A DNA stretch of 64,000 bases. Origin: an uncultured Muribaculaceae bacterium (GTDB lineage Bacteria; Bacteroidota; Bacteroidia; Bacteroidales; Muribaculaceae). A program made the translations under genes and the position numbers. Positions within the stretch are counted from its first letter, which is position 1. Each line of letters opens with the position of its first letter. Shown here one piece after another: positions 17,447 to 24,752 of the stretch. The DNA lies in contig CAJUKZ010000002.1 of the NCBI GenBank assembly GCA_910586995.1, positions 124,001-188,000 on the forward strand. The letters run 5' to 3'. The notes beneath the pieces are model-generated. The model ran no database searches and was not told the origin of the DNA. It worked only from the letters and a program-made list of their open reading frames with translations.

Positions 17447-18979
17447 TTATGCTTCAGGAAGCTTTATCGCCTCCACAGCTTTAGCTATGCGGCTTATTGT
17501 CTCGTCGCGTCCGATAAGTTCTGTTATATCAAACATGTGCGGGCCTTTGCATTCTCCGACCACAGCCAAGCGGAATGCGTTCATGACATTACCCATGTGG
17601 TATCCGTTGTCGGTTATCCAACCGAGCACAACGGGTTCGGCTGCCTGCGACGAAAAGTCCGTAAGCGAAGCGAGCACTGCCGTAAGCTCGCCCATCAGAC
17701 GGGGGGTGTCCTCGCTCCAGCGCTTGCGTATATCCTTTGCGGAATATTCTGTCGGCGCTACGAAGAAGAACTTGGCCTGATCCCATATGTCGCTCACAAA
17801 GTTGGCGCGGCCTTTCACCATGTCGATGGCTTTGGCTATATATTCGTCGGAGAAATCTTCGGGAGAAACTCCGTTTTTCGTCATCACATTCTTGAACAGG
17901 GCTACAAGATCCTCAGTCGGTGTCTGCTGTAGATACACGTGGTTGAACCACTTGCCTTTCTCGAACGCAAACTTAGCGCCGGCCTTCGAGCAGTGCGACA
18001 GGGAGAACTTGGAGATCAACTCGTCCATTGACATCACTTCAGTGTCGTCGCCGGGATTCCATCCGAGCAAGGCCAGGAAATTGACCACTGCAGCGGGAAG
18101 ATAGCCGCTTTCGCGATATCCCGAGCTTATATCGCCGCTCTTGGGATCGTGCCATTCAAGGGGAAAGACCGGGAATCCGAGACGGTCGCCGTCGCGCTTG
18201 CTGAGTTTGCCTTTGCCGTCGGGCTTCAGCAGCAAGGGCAGATGCACAAAGGCAGGCATGGTATCAGCCCAACCGAAAGCCTCGTAGAGCAACACGTGCA
18301 GCGGAGCGGAAGGAAGCCATTCCTCACCGCGGATCACGTGTGAGATCTTCATCAGATGATCGTCCACAATGTTGGCGAGATGGTAGGTTGGCAGATCGTC
18401 AGCACTTTTATACAGCACCTTGTCGTCGAGTATGTCGCTCTTTATCACCACCTTGCCGCGGATATGGTCATTGACCTCCACATCACGGCCCGGCTCAATC
18501 TTGAAGCGCACCACATATTGCGCGCCGCTGTCGAGAAGTCGCTGCACCTCATCGGTGGGAAGCGACAATGAGTTACGCATGCTCATGCGGGTTGATGCGT
18601 CATACTGGAAGTTAGGCACAGACTTGCGCTTTTCCTCAAGCTCGGCGGGCGTGTCGAATGCCATATATACCTTTCCTGCATCCATAAGCATCTTTACATG
18701 CTCACGATATATGTCGCGACGTTCGCTCTGCTTGTAAGGTCCGTAAGGGCCTCCCTCACGCACGCCTTCGTCAATTCCGATTCCAAGCCATGCAAGTGCC
18801 TCATTGATATAGTCCTCAGCACCTGGCACAAATCTCTGCGAGTCAGTATCCTCTATGCGCAGAATCATCTCTCCGCCGTTCTGCTTTGCAAAAAGATAGT
18901 TATAGAGAGCGGTGCGCACACCGCCGATATGTAGCGGCCCCGTGGGCGACGGAGCGAAACGTACTCTTACCTTGTCCAT
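17447..18979 (-). CDS. gltX: Glutamate--tRNA ligase
   Basis: A 510-residue class I synthetase. The start MDKVRVRFAPSPTGPLHIGGVRTALYNYLFA has the HIGH motif (HIGG) and the KMSKS loop is GKLSKRDGDR. The C-terminal anticodon-binding half is present. A separate GlnRS gene lies at 56154-57857, so this enzyme need not make Glu-tRNA-Gln here. The promoter at 19048-19079 is about 70 bases upstream and matches the Bacteroidetes consensus well. waaA follows after 22 bases. Confidence 0.95.
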   Translation of the reverse strand: MDKVRVRFAPSPTGPLHIGGVRTALYNYLFAKQNGGEMILRIEDTDSQRFVPGAEDYINEALAWLGIGIDEGVREGGPYGPYKQSERRDIYREHVKMLMDAGKVYMAFDTPAELEEKRKSVPNFQYDASTRMSMRNSLSLPTDEVQRLLDSGAQYVVRFKIEPGRDVEVNDHIRGKVVIKSDILDDKVLYKSADDLPTYHLANIVDDHLMKISHVIRGEEWLPSAPLHVLLYEAFGWADTMPAFVHLPLLLKPDGKGKLSKRDGDRLGFPVFPLEWHDPKSGDISSGYRESGYLPAAVVNFLALLGWNPGDDTEVMSMDELISKFSLSHCSKAGAKFAFEKGKWFNHVYLQQTPTEDLVALFKNVMTKNGVSPEDFSDEYIAKAIDMVKGRANFVSDIWDQAKFFFVAPTEYSAKDIRKRWSEDTPRLMGELTAVLASLTDFSSQAAEPVVLGWITDNGYHMGNVMNAFRLAVVGECKGPHMFDITELIGRDETISRIAKAVEAIKLPEA

Positions 18980-19047
18980 TCTCTAATGAAAATTTGAATC
19001 TTGACTGTTTTTAACTTGTTTAACAATACAAGTCCTTAAAATATCCG

Positions 19048-19079
19048 CAAATTTACGCAATTCCAAGCAAGAAAGCAAA
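19048..19079 (-). promoter_or_regulatory. Bacteroidetes-type promoter of gltX
   Basis: On the minus strand, TTTG (19079-19076) and TAAATTTG (19055-19048) are separated by 20 bases, matching TTTG / TAnnTTTG. Transcription would start near 19041, leaving a leader of about 60 bases before the gltX ATG at 18979. No riboswitch or T-box-like structure was recognised in this leader. Confidence 0.7.
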
Positions 19080-19111
19080 TATTATGGTATCCTACTTGGT
19101 ATAAGAAAGAT

Positions 19112-19197
19112 AGTAAATCGGCGTCCTGACGGACGCCAGAGTGCGGGGGATGTACCACCGGGCACACCTCGCCCATAGCTCGGTGTACCCGGTTACT
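19112..19197. repeat. 86-bp direct repeat, copy 1
   Basis: This 86-base stretch matches 20782-20867 in the same orientation with only about eight differences. It contains a perfect 7-bp hairpin, GGCGTCC-TGAC-GGACGCC (19120-19137), and a second imperfect dyad around CCACCGGGC / GCCC. It is followed at 19200-19222 by a partial third hairpin (GGCGTCC-TGC-GGACACC). The copies enclose the ATPase gene 19343-20647. No transposase or integrase is visible. Confidence 0.85.
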
Positions 19198-19342
19198 ACT
19201 AAATCGGCGTCCTGCGGACACCTCTGTGCATGGACCTGCGTACTACCGAGGAAAGTGCCCTGGTACGACCTCTGTACAAGAGCTTGCGCCACTGATTTTG
19301 CTGAAAATTTCGGCCGCCCAAAGGCGGCGTTTAGTCAGCTGC
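19198..19342. other. Intergenic region after repeat copy 1
   Basis: This completes the 363-base gap between gltX and the ATPase gene. It holds the partial hairpin at 19200-19222 and, at 19313-19328, GCCGCC-CAAA-GGCGGC, which on the minus strand lies just after the ATPase stop and could act as a weak terminator (no long T run follows). Short reading frames here were judged not to be genes. Confidence 0.5.
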
Positions 19343-20647
19343 CTATTTGCCGAGAAGCCATCGCCATGCAGGTATTACATGGATCGTTTTGCCATCATCA
19401 GTTATTATTTCATCATACTGGTCTGCTGTGATAATTAAAAGATTATCACAGTTTGTGGCATTGGATGCTTCAATAAGACCATTGATTTCTCTTTTACGAG
19501 TTTCTTCATCAGTCATATCCCATGTGACCTGTATAAGTTGGGTTATCTCAGTTCCACGCTGAACTACAAAATCACATTCGCCCTTACCTTGATAATAATA
19601 AATTCTGTCAACAGGTGTTCGTTGACGATAAAGCTGTAAGAAAACCGTATTTTCAAGTTTCTTGCCATCATCATTGGCTTGTGGCAGAAGCACAGCATCT
19701 CTCAGACCATTGTCGATGCAGTAGTATTTTGGTTGAGAGCTTTCCACTTTCTGAAGTGACTTGCTGTAATTGGGTATGCGCAGAAACATAAATATGTCAC
19801 ACGCATAACCAGCCCAATCATAGAGATTGTCTTTGCTTACTCTCAGTCCCCGTGATTTTATATCCCCGTGTATTGCCCGTATTGATGTCGGCTTTGTGAG
19901 GTTTGCCATAATCCTTTTCAGATAATAACGGAGTACCTCTATATTTGACAAATTATAATGCTCTACTAAATCCTTTAGTAGCATCGTGTCAAAATAGCCT
20001 TGCAGGATTTTGGCTTTTTGCAGAGGATTATCCGTCAGCACAACTTCCGGGAAACCGCCTTCATTATTGTAGTCAAAAAACGCATTGTGTATCTTTGCAA
20101 GATCACTTTCCAGCCAACCATCGGCATCAACGCCCTTGAATTCACAGTATTCACGGAATGAGAGCGGCAATGTTTCTTCTTCCTCCGGCCACCCTCGCAA
20201 AGCCGACTTGAGTTCAGAGCTGAGCATTGTCGCGTTACTGCCGCTTATGTATATGTTTTTGGAGTAATGTTTGTAAAGACGCATAACAAAATATTCCCAT
20301 CCTTCGATAAGCTGTATCTCATCAAAGAACATATACACATCTGACATTTCAATGTCAGGGCACATCTCCCGGTATGCTTCTATTATATGGTCGAGTTCGT
20401 CTGATTTCATTCTTACCAGACGCTCATCGTCAAAACTGACCCATAGAATACGTTTCCTGTCAACACCTTGTGTCAAAAGGTCATTCACCACAACCTCCAT
20501 TCGGGATGTCTTGCCACAACGTCTTACTCCCGGTATGGTTACGATTTTATTTGCACCGACAGGCAAAGGGTTATCACGTCTTTTCAAGTCAGTCGGAAAT
20601 TCTGACTGACGCATCGCGATTTGAGATTTTATATATAGCTTGTTCAT
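19343..20647 (-). CDS. AAA ATPase with DUF4143 C-terminal domain
   Basis: A 434-residue protein of the AAA_14/DUF4143 type. Walker A is IPGVRRCGKTSRM (residues about 38-50), Walker B YMFFDEIQLIEGW, and the Arg-rich sensor region DNPLQKAKILQGYFDTMLLKDLVEHY is typical. The C-terminus (GKGECDFVVQRGTEITQLIQVTWDM) has the restriction-endonuclease-like D..K/Q pattern of DUF4143. These proteins are common in gut Bacteroidetes, often as variable paralogues; their role is not established, with links proposed to toxin-antitoxin or defence functions. Two palindromes overlie its promoter. It sits between copies of an 86-bp repeat and by eye is more A+T-rich than its neighbours, which would fit recent acquisition. 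Confidence 0.85.
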   Translation of the reverse strand: MNKLYIKSQIAMRQSEFPTDLKRRDNPLPVGANKIVTIPGVRRCGKTSRMEVVVNDLLTQGVDRKRILWVSFDDERLVRMKSDELDHIIEAYREMCPDIEMSDVYMFFDEIQLIEGWEYFVMRLYKHYSKNIYISGSNATMLSSELKSALRGWPEEEETLPLSFREYCEFKGVDADGWLESDLAKIHNAFFDYNNEGGFPEVVLTDNPLQKAKILQGYFDTMLLKDLVEHYNLSNIEVLRYYLKRIMANLTKPTSIRAIHGDIKSRGLRVSKDNLYDWAGYACDIFMFLRIPNYSKSLQKVESSQPKYYCIDNGLRDAVLLPQANDDGKKLENTVFLQLYRQRTPVDRIYYYQGKGECDFVVQRGTEITQLIQVTWDMTDEETRKREINGLIEASNATNCDNLLIITADQYDEIITDDGKTIHVIPAWRWLLGK

Positions 20648-20650
20648 GTT

Positions 20651-20667
20651 GTCCTAAATTTTAGGAC
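20651..20667. promoter_or_regulatory. Palindromic operator 1 of the ATPase gene
   Basis: GTCCTAAATTTTAGGAC is a perfect inverted repeat of 8-bp arms around one T. It starts 3 bases upstream of the ATPase start codon region and lies over the predicted transcription start, next to the TATCTTTG box. A bound repressor would block initiation. A second copy lies 33 bp upstream, three helical turns away. Confidence 0.7.
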
Positions 20668-20696
20668 AAAGATAGTGATTTTTGTCCTAAAATCAA
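20667..20696 (-). promoter_or_regulatory. Promoter of the ATPase gene, overlapped by operators
   Basis: On the minus strand TTG (20696-20694) and TATCTTTG (20674-20667) are spaced 19 bases, a good Bacteroidetes promoter. The upstream box falls inside operator 2 and the downstream box abuts operator 1. The leader would be short, about 15 bases, with the operator-1 sequence at the 5' end of the mRNA. Confidence 0.65.
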
Positions 20697-20700
20697 GGAC
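20684..20700. promoter_or_regulatory. Palindromic operator 2 of the ATPase gene
   Basis: GTCCTAAAATCAAGGAC has the same GTCCT-N7-AGGAC outer arms as operator 1, with a less symmetric centre. It covers the upstream promoter box. The repetition of the arms at 33-bp spacing suggests a dimeric regulator binding twice on one face of the helix. Confidence 0.65.
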
Positions 20701-20781
20701 AATATGACATTTTCTAATTCAGTCGGTCTAAAATATATAATACAATGAATATTTTTGTGGGTGATATAAACTGTATCTTGG

Positions 20782-20867
20782 AGTAAATCGGCGTCCTGAC
20801 GGACGCCACAGCGCGGGGGATGTACCACCGGGCACACCTCGCCCGTGGCTCGGTGTACCAGATTACT
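20782..20867. repeat. 86-bp direct repeat, copy 2
   Basis: This is the second copy of the repeat at 19112-19197, offset by exactly 1670 bases. The 7-bp hairpin GGCGTCC-TGAC-GGACGCC (20790-20807) is identical. In the second dyad the right arm reads GCCCGTGG here, giving a better stem with CCACCGGGC than copy 1 (GCCCATAG). It is followed at 20877-20892 by another perfect hairpin, GTGTCC-TATC-GGACAC. Confidence 0.85.
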
Positions 20868-20998
20868 GGTTAATCTGTGTCCTATCGGACACTCCACCCG
20901 ATGGTGTGCGGAGTGGAAAGCCGTGTGCCTGACGGAAGCGCCGCCTCGCTGATGCGTGATTCGACAATTGTGATGATAATGCCAAATTTATTTGGGCA
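20868..20998. other. Intergenic region with hairpins, no gene seen
   Basis: The rest of the 351-base gap between the ATPase gene and the anti-sigma-like gene holds the hairpin at 20877-20892 and G+C-rich sequence to about 20960. Near 20980-21000 AATGCCAAATTTATTTGGGCATT forms an inverted repeat that could end minus-strand transcription coming from the sigma operon. No reading frame here was judged real. Confidence 0.45.
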
Positions 20999-21001
20999 TT
21001 A
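20979..21001 (-). terminator. Possible terminator of the sigma-factor operon
   Basis: An inverted repeat (AATGCCAAA / TTTGGGCATT with a short A+T loop) lies directly at the end of the minus-strand gene ending at 20999. No clear T run follows, so its activity is uncertain. Confidence 0.4.
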
Positions 21002-21394
21002 CCGGACTACACATTTTCTGCGCACCGACGACATACATATCTCATATGCCGACACCGAAGTCACAACAGCGGCAGATGCCACAACAACCCAGGCAATGAC
21101 AGTATTGATATCGTGCCAACCCGACACCATCTGCGCACCACCAACCCTGACGCAGACCTGACCGAGAATGCCTTTCAACCATGGCACACCGGCTGTCATC
21201 AGGCCGCCTGCCACAAAACCCGCCATTGCGGCCACTGCGGCAGCCACCCTGTTGGAGCGATGAAAGGACTCGTTGCGAGCCTTCACCATCTCTACCGAAT
21301 CAAGATTGCGCTGAAGCCGTCCGATGAAATCATCTCCGTCGGATATTTCAGGTTCGAATGATTTGAATAAGTCTCTGATATCGTCGTCGTTCAT
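20999..21394 (-). CDS. Putative anti-sigma factor, membrane protein
   Basis: A 131-residue protein with an acidic cytoplasmic N-terminus (MNDDDIRDLFKSFEPEISDGDDF), a membrane helix at about residues 49-67 (RVAAAVAAMAGFVAGGLMTAG) and a second at about 98-117. It starts within the last bases of the ECF sigma gene (4-base overlap), the position and architecture expected of an anti-sigma factor. No zinc-binding anti-sigma motif (HxxxCxxC) is present. The assignment rests on context. Confidence 0.6.
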   Translation of the reverse strand: MNDDDIRDLFKSFEPEISDGDDFIGRLQRNLDSVEMVKARNESFHRSNRVAAAVAAMAGFVAGGLMTAGVPWLKGILGQVCVRVGGAQMVSGWHDINTVIAWVVVASAAVVTSVSAYEICMSSVRRKCVVR

Positions 21395-21876
21395 AGCGAA
21401 GTGGTTTTAAGTATTGTTCTCAGATGCGACCTGCCGCGCGACAACTGCTGCTTCACCGCATCAGTTGTCGAGTCTATGATCTGCGCTATCTCATTTATCT
21501 GCCTACCCTCCATATAGTAGAGCAGGATGGAGGTCCGCTCTTTCTCCGACAACCTGTCTAAAGCCGCATAAAGCTCCTGATATCTGAAAGAATCGTCGGC
21601 ACGCTCCTCAGCCCTGCTGTCAGCGAGAGTGTCGATGCCGACCATCGTACGCGATGCACGGCGCGAGCTCACAAACGTGTTGTAGGCAATACGGTATATC
21701 CAGGCGGAAAAGCATGCCGGATCGCGGAATGTATCGGCTGCAAGATACGCTTTTATATAAGTCTCCTGGGCAATATCATCGGCAAGCGCAGTGTCTCCAC
21801 AGCACAATCCGGTCAGGAAACGTCTGAGCGCCTCCTGACTGGAACGTGCATAAGTTACGAACTGCTCGCGTGTCAT
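21391..21876 (-). CDS. ECF-type RNA polymerase sigma factor
   Basis: A 161-residue sigma-70 family protein. Region 2 spans about 20-80 (DDIAQETYIKAYLAADTFRDPACFSAWIYRIAYNTFVS) and region 4 about 100-158 (LSEKERTSILLYYMEGRQINEIAQIIDSTTDAVKQQLSRGRSHLRTIL). It is the middle gene of a three-gene group with a DUF6249 membrane protein upstream (15-base gap) and a membrane protein downstream. It probably responds to an envelope signal. Confidence 0.88.
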   Translation of the reverse strand: MTREQFVTYARSSQEALRRFLTGLCCGDTALADDIAQETYIKAYLAADTFRDPACFSAWIYRIAYNTFVSSRRASRTMVGIDTLADSRAEERADDSFRYQELYAALDRLSEKERTSILLYYMEGRQINEIAQIIDSTTDAVKQQLSRGRSHLRTILKTTSL

Positions 21877-21891
21877 ATATCGTTGCTGTAG

Positions 21892-22308
21892 TTATTCCTC
21901 GTTCTGCTCCGACTTACGCCTGGACACAAAATACACTACAAGGAAGCTTATCCCAATGGCATAACATACACCGGCAGCCAGAAGCGGAAAGCCAAACATG
22001 TCGGAAATGCCGTAGTCTCCCACACGCATCACTATGGTTGCTACCGTAAACGTGATACCAAGAAGCGAGAACAGACATCCCTTGAGAAGTCGCGACAGTG
22101 CTATCTGAGACGGTGTCTTCCGCGGATCGGCCAATGCGTCGGCCAACCGGTCGGCATCGAGACCATTGTTGTTGCGGATGGCTTCGATCATGATTTCCGC
22201 ACGCTTATTTTCCTTGTTATTGACTGAATTAAATATTATCCATACGATAACTGCCGGTAAAACCGCACAAATGAAAATTGGCAAAAGAATAGGTACAAGA
22301 ATTTCCAT
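21892..22308 (-). CDS. DUF6249-type small membrane protein
   Basis: A 138-residue protein with a first helix at about residues 5-27, a charged middle (VNNKENKRAEIMIEAIRNNNGLDADRLADALADPRK) and two further helices at about 75-95 and 106-128. The layout matches DUF6249 proteins that accompany ECF sigma factors in Bacteroidetes. Function is unknown. It is the first gene of the sigma group. Confidence 0.65.
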   Translation of the reverse strand: MEILVPILLPIFICAVLPAVIVWIIFNSVNNKENKRAEIMIEAIRNNNGLDADRLADALADPRKTPSQIALSRLLKGCLFSLLGITFTVATIVMRVGDYGISDMFGFPLLAAGVCYAIGISFLVVYFVSRRKSEQNEE

Positions 22309-22403
22309 AATTTTTATATTTGGTTGATTAATGTATTATTAAGACGTCTCGGAAGTAAGACGCCATTACCGAACCAAAGGTGACACGGATGAATAAAAAA
22401 AAT

Positions 22404-22438
22404 TCGCGGATGCATCATCTTGTATGACGCATCCGCGA
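22404..22438 (-). terminator. Terminator of the envelope operon
   Basis: TCGCGGATGC (22404-22413) and GCATCCGCGA (22429-22438) form a 10-bp stem. Read on the minus strand the hairpin is followed by a run of eight T residues, a good factor-independent terminator placed 20 bases after the stop of the outer-membrane protein gene. Confidence 0.8.
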
Positions 22439-22457
22439 TTATTACTTAAAATGATTA

Positions 22458-24734
22458 TCAGAAATTGTATACAACGCCTGCAGTAAGAGTAGCCGCAGCG
22501 CTCTTGCTATGAACGTTCAGACTTCCAAGCATACCCTTGGTGCATCCGGTCACTGAAGGTGTCAGTGTCAGGTCTATCCTGTCTGAAACACTCCAGCGTG
22601 CCTGCAGGCCGATCTTGCCGGCAAAACTTACAGAGCTGTCCTCCACATTTGTCCATCCTGCACCAGCACCTACAATACCTATAATATTTATATGGTTCGA
22701 TCTTTTGCCATCATTCAGCAGAGCTGATATATTCAGAAGATAGTCGAGTGTGGCAGAATATACATAGAGACCATAGCGCTTGTGCATTTTAGTGCCGAGA
22801 TAGCTACCGGACAACTGAACACCGGAAATATCGTTGAGCCAACGGCCAGCACCGACATTAATAGCCAAAGGTAAACGATGGTTATACATAGTCTCTGAAT
22901 AAATGCCTGTTCCTACGCCTGCCGATACGAAATTTTTCTTCTCGGATTCGTCGGATGAAGATGAAGGATTGGAATCACGGCCCATGCGATATGTGATACC
23001 GGCCGACAGCCTCCATTGCGGATTGAAGCGGCGTCTGTAATCAGGTATCTTCAGCGCCTGCACCATCGGCTCAAGGAACAATTCGAAATTGCTGCTTACC
23101 TTGAAGGCGGCATGCAGACCGGCCTCCGGACCGAAAACATATTCCTGATGCAATCCACGATACTGATAACGCGCTCTTGCTATAGTAATACCACCGAATG
23201 CACGCAGGTCGAACACTCTGGACGGATCATATCCCGAAGCGAGAGTCGAGAGGCTGAGTACAAGATCTGCACCGGTATATACCGAACGATATGTATTTGA
23301 TCCGTCCTCATAATTGTCGGCGCCGAGATTGAAACGCCAACCTGTCTGAGGTGTGAACCATCCGCCAAATGATACTGTTGCCATAAACGCCGGCTTCCAA
23401 GCCGAAGATCGGCCGAAAACGCCACCACCGGCTGAGATATAGTGAGTACGGGCAGCGGCGAATGCCTGGCGTTCCTGACGCATGAAGTCATCAAAGTTGC
23501 GGCTGCGTGTAGGACGGCTGCGGTATATAAGCCCGAGCGACACTGACGGCATCATTATGAAGCGCCGCGATATATTGGCATTCATCAGCGAACTCTTGAA
23601 CATACGCAGTTCAGGCTCAATATAAAGTCCGACGTTGCGCGATACATTCCATACAGCCTGGCCGCCGGCATGAAGACCGGGATAAAAATGCTTGGAGGTA
23701 TTTTCAGCCGCTATCGCACTGACGCCCACGAAAAAGTTTGTCTCTATCTTACGGTCAGGATCATAGCCGTTGATAATCGAGTTAAGATTTGCCATATAGT
23801 CAAGATCAACGATTCCGGACCAACGGCTTGGAAGCCTGCGCTCCTTTATCTGACCGATGCTCGCTTTGATACGCACGCCGGAATGGGCAGCAAACCATTT
23901 TCCCACAAATCCGCTGTAATATACCGACGTGTTCTTGAGCACATCGGCAGGCTGATTGGTAAACGTTGCCGCTCCAACACCGACACCTGCAAAAAGATTG
24001 TCAGAGAAGCGATCACTAACAAACTCCGAGTTGTCGACAGAACGACGCCAGAATCCGGATCTTGTAAGACGATAACCGAGGCCAAATGATATGCTGGCCT
24101 GCCAGTCGTAGTGATGCCAGGTCTTTCCATCGTCGAGATTGTCGGAATAAATACCGAAACGCGGTTCAGCGAACAAGAAAGTTGAAGGTGTTGCATACCA
24201 CCTGAACTGCATTCCCAGACGCGCTCCTCCGGCAAAGAATTTACGTCCTAATCTATGTAGCATCTGGGCTTCAAGTCCGGCAGAAGCTATCACGTCAAAT
24301 TTACGAGTATAATCATCGCCACGCATCAAAGCACTCAGATTCATCAGATAATCAGCCGAAACGCCGGCGAATACCGGCTTGTTGCCATAAAGGCCCTTAT
24401 GCCTTCCTGCATTCAGCCCTACTCGCCATCCGTGAACCGGTGTGATCCAATCACCGAATTGAACTCCGAATCTGTAGCCATTGCTTATACCTCCGTAACC
24501 GTCAGGATTAGCTCTCATCCATGTAGCACCGGCCTCAGCGGAGATAAAGAAGTGATCAAAAAACTCCTTATTCTCGAATTTAGGCATCGATGCAGGCCTC
24601 TGAAGGAGATAGTCGATGGCATTGAAATTGTAGGCAGTGTCTACGACAAGACTGTCGGCCGGTGCGGCTGACGACGTAGCATATCCTAAGGCAAGCGCTA
24701 TTGCCGTAAGTGATTTTGCACTAAATATATTCAT
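22458..24734 (-). CDS. Outer-membrane protein with four similar barrel-like units
   Basis: A 758-residue exported protein with a signal peptide (1-23). Four units of about 155-160 residues follow each other at about 62-222, 246-405, 430-584 and 600-758. Each carries a DYLxNLSxLxxGYDPxRxFD-like motif (127-148, 311-332, 489-510, 663-684) spaced 184, 178 and 174 residues apart, a glycine-rich start (SAGVGxG, SAEAGA, AGVGVGA, SAGGGVF), and an ending in an FxLGxxYR-type strand. The last residue is Phe in VVYNF, typical of outer-membrane barrels. It is the last gene of a three-gene operon. A single large barrel of many strands, or four small ones, are both possible. Function is unknown. Confidence 0.75.
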   Translation of the reverse strand: MNIFSAKSLTAIALALGYATSSAAPADSLVVDTAYNFNAIDYLLQRPASMPKFENKEFFDHFFISAEAGATWMRANPDGYGGISNGYRFGVQFGDWITPVHGWRVGLNAGRHKGLYGNKPVFAGVSADYLMNLSALMRGDDYTRKFDVIASAGLEAQMLHRLGRKFFAGGARLGMQFRWYATPSTFLFAEPRFGIYSDNLDDGKTWHHYDWQASISFGLGYRLTRSGFWRRSVDNSEFVSDRFSDNLFAGVGVGAATFTNQPADVLKNTSVYYSGFVGKWFAAHSGVRIKASIGQIKERRLPSRWSGIVDLDYMANLNSIINGYDPDRKIETNFFVGVSAIAAENTSKHFYPGLHAGGQAVWNVSRNVGLYIEPELRMFKSSLMNANISRRFIMMPSVSLGLIYRSRPTRSRNFDDFMRQERQAFAAARTHYISAGGGVFGRSSAWKPAFMATVSFGGWFTPQTGWRFNLGADNYEDGSNTYRSVYTGADLVLSLSTLASGYDPSRVFDLRAFGGITIARARYQYRGLHQEYVFGPEAGLHAAFKVSSNFELFLEPMVQALKIPDYRRRFNPQWRLSAGITYRMGRDSNPSSSSDESEKKNFVSAGVGTGIYSETMYNHRLPLAINVGAGRWLNDISGVQLSGSYLGTKMHKRYGLYVYSATLDYLLNISALLNDGKRSNHINIIGIVGAGAGWTNVEDSSVSFAGKIGLQARWSVSDRIDLTLTPSVTGCTKGMLGSLNVHSKSAAATLTAGVVYNF

Positions 24735-24752
24735 GTCTGTAAGAATTCAGAG

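Noticed and set aside
19036..19292. Short minus-strand frames within the repeat copy 1 region
   Set aside because: The matching frames in the two repeat copies come from shared repeat DNA with hairpins. They lack start signals and any recognised domain.
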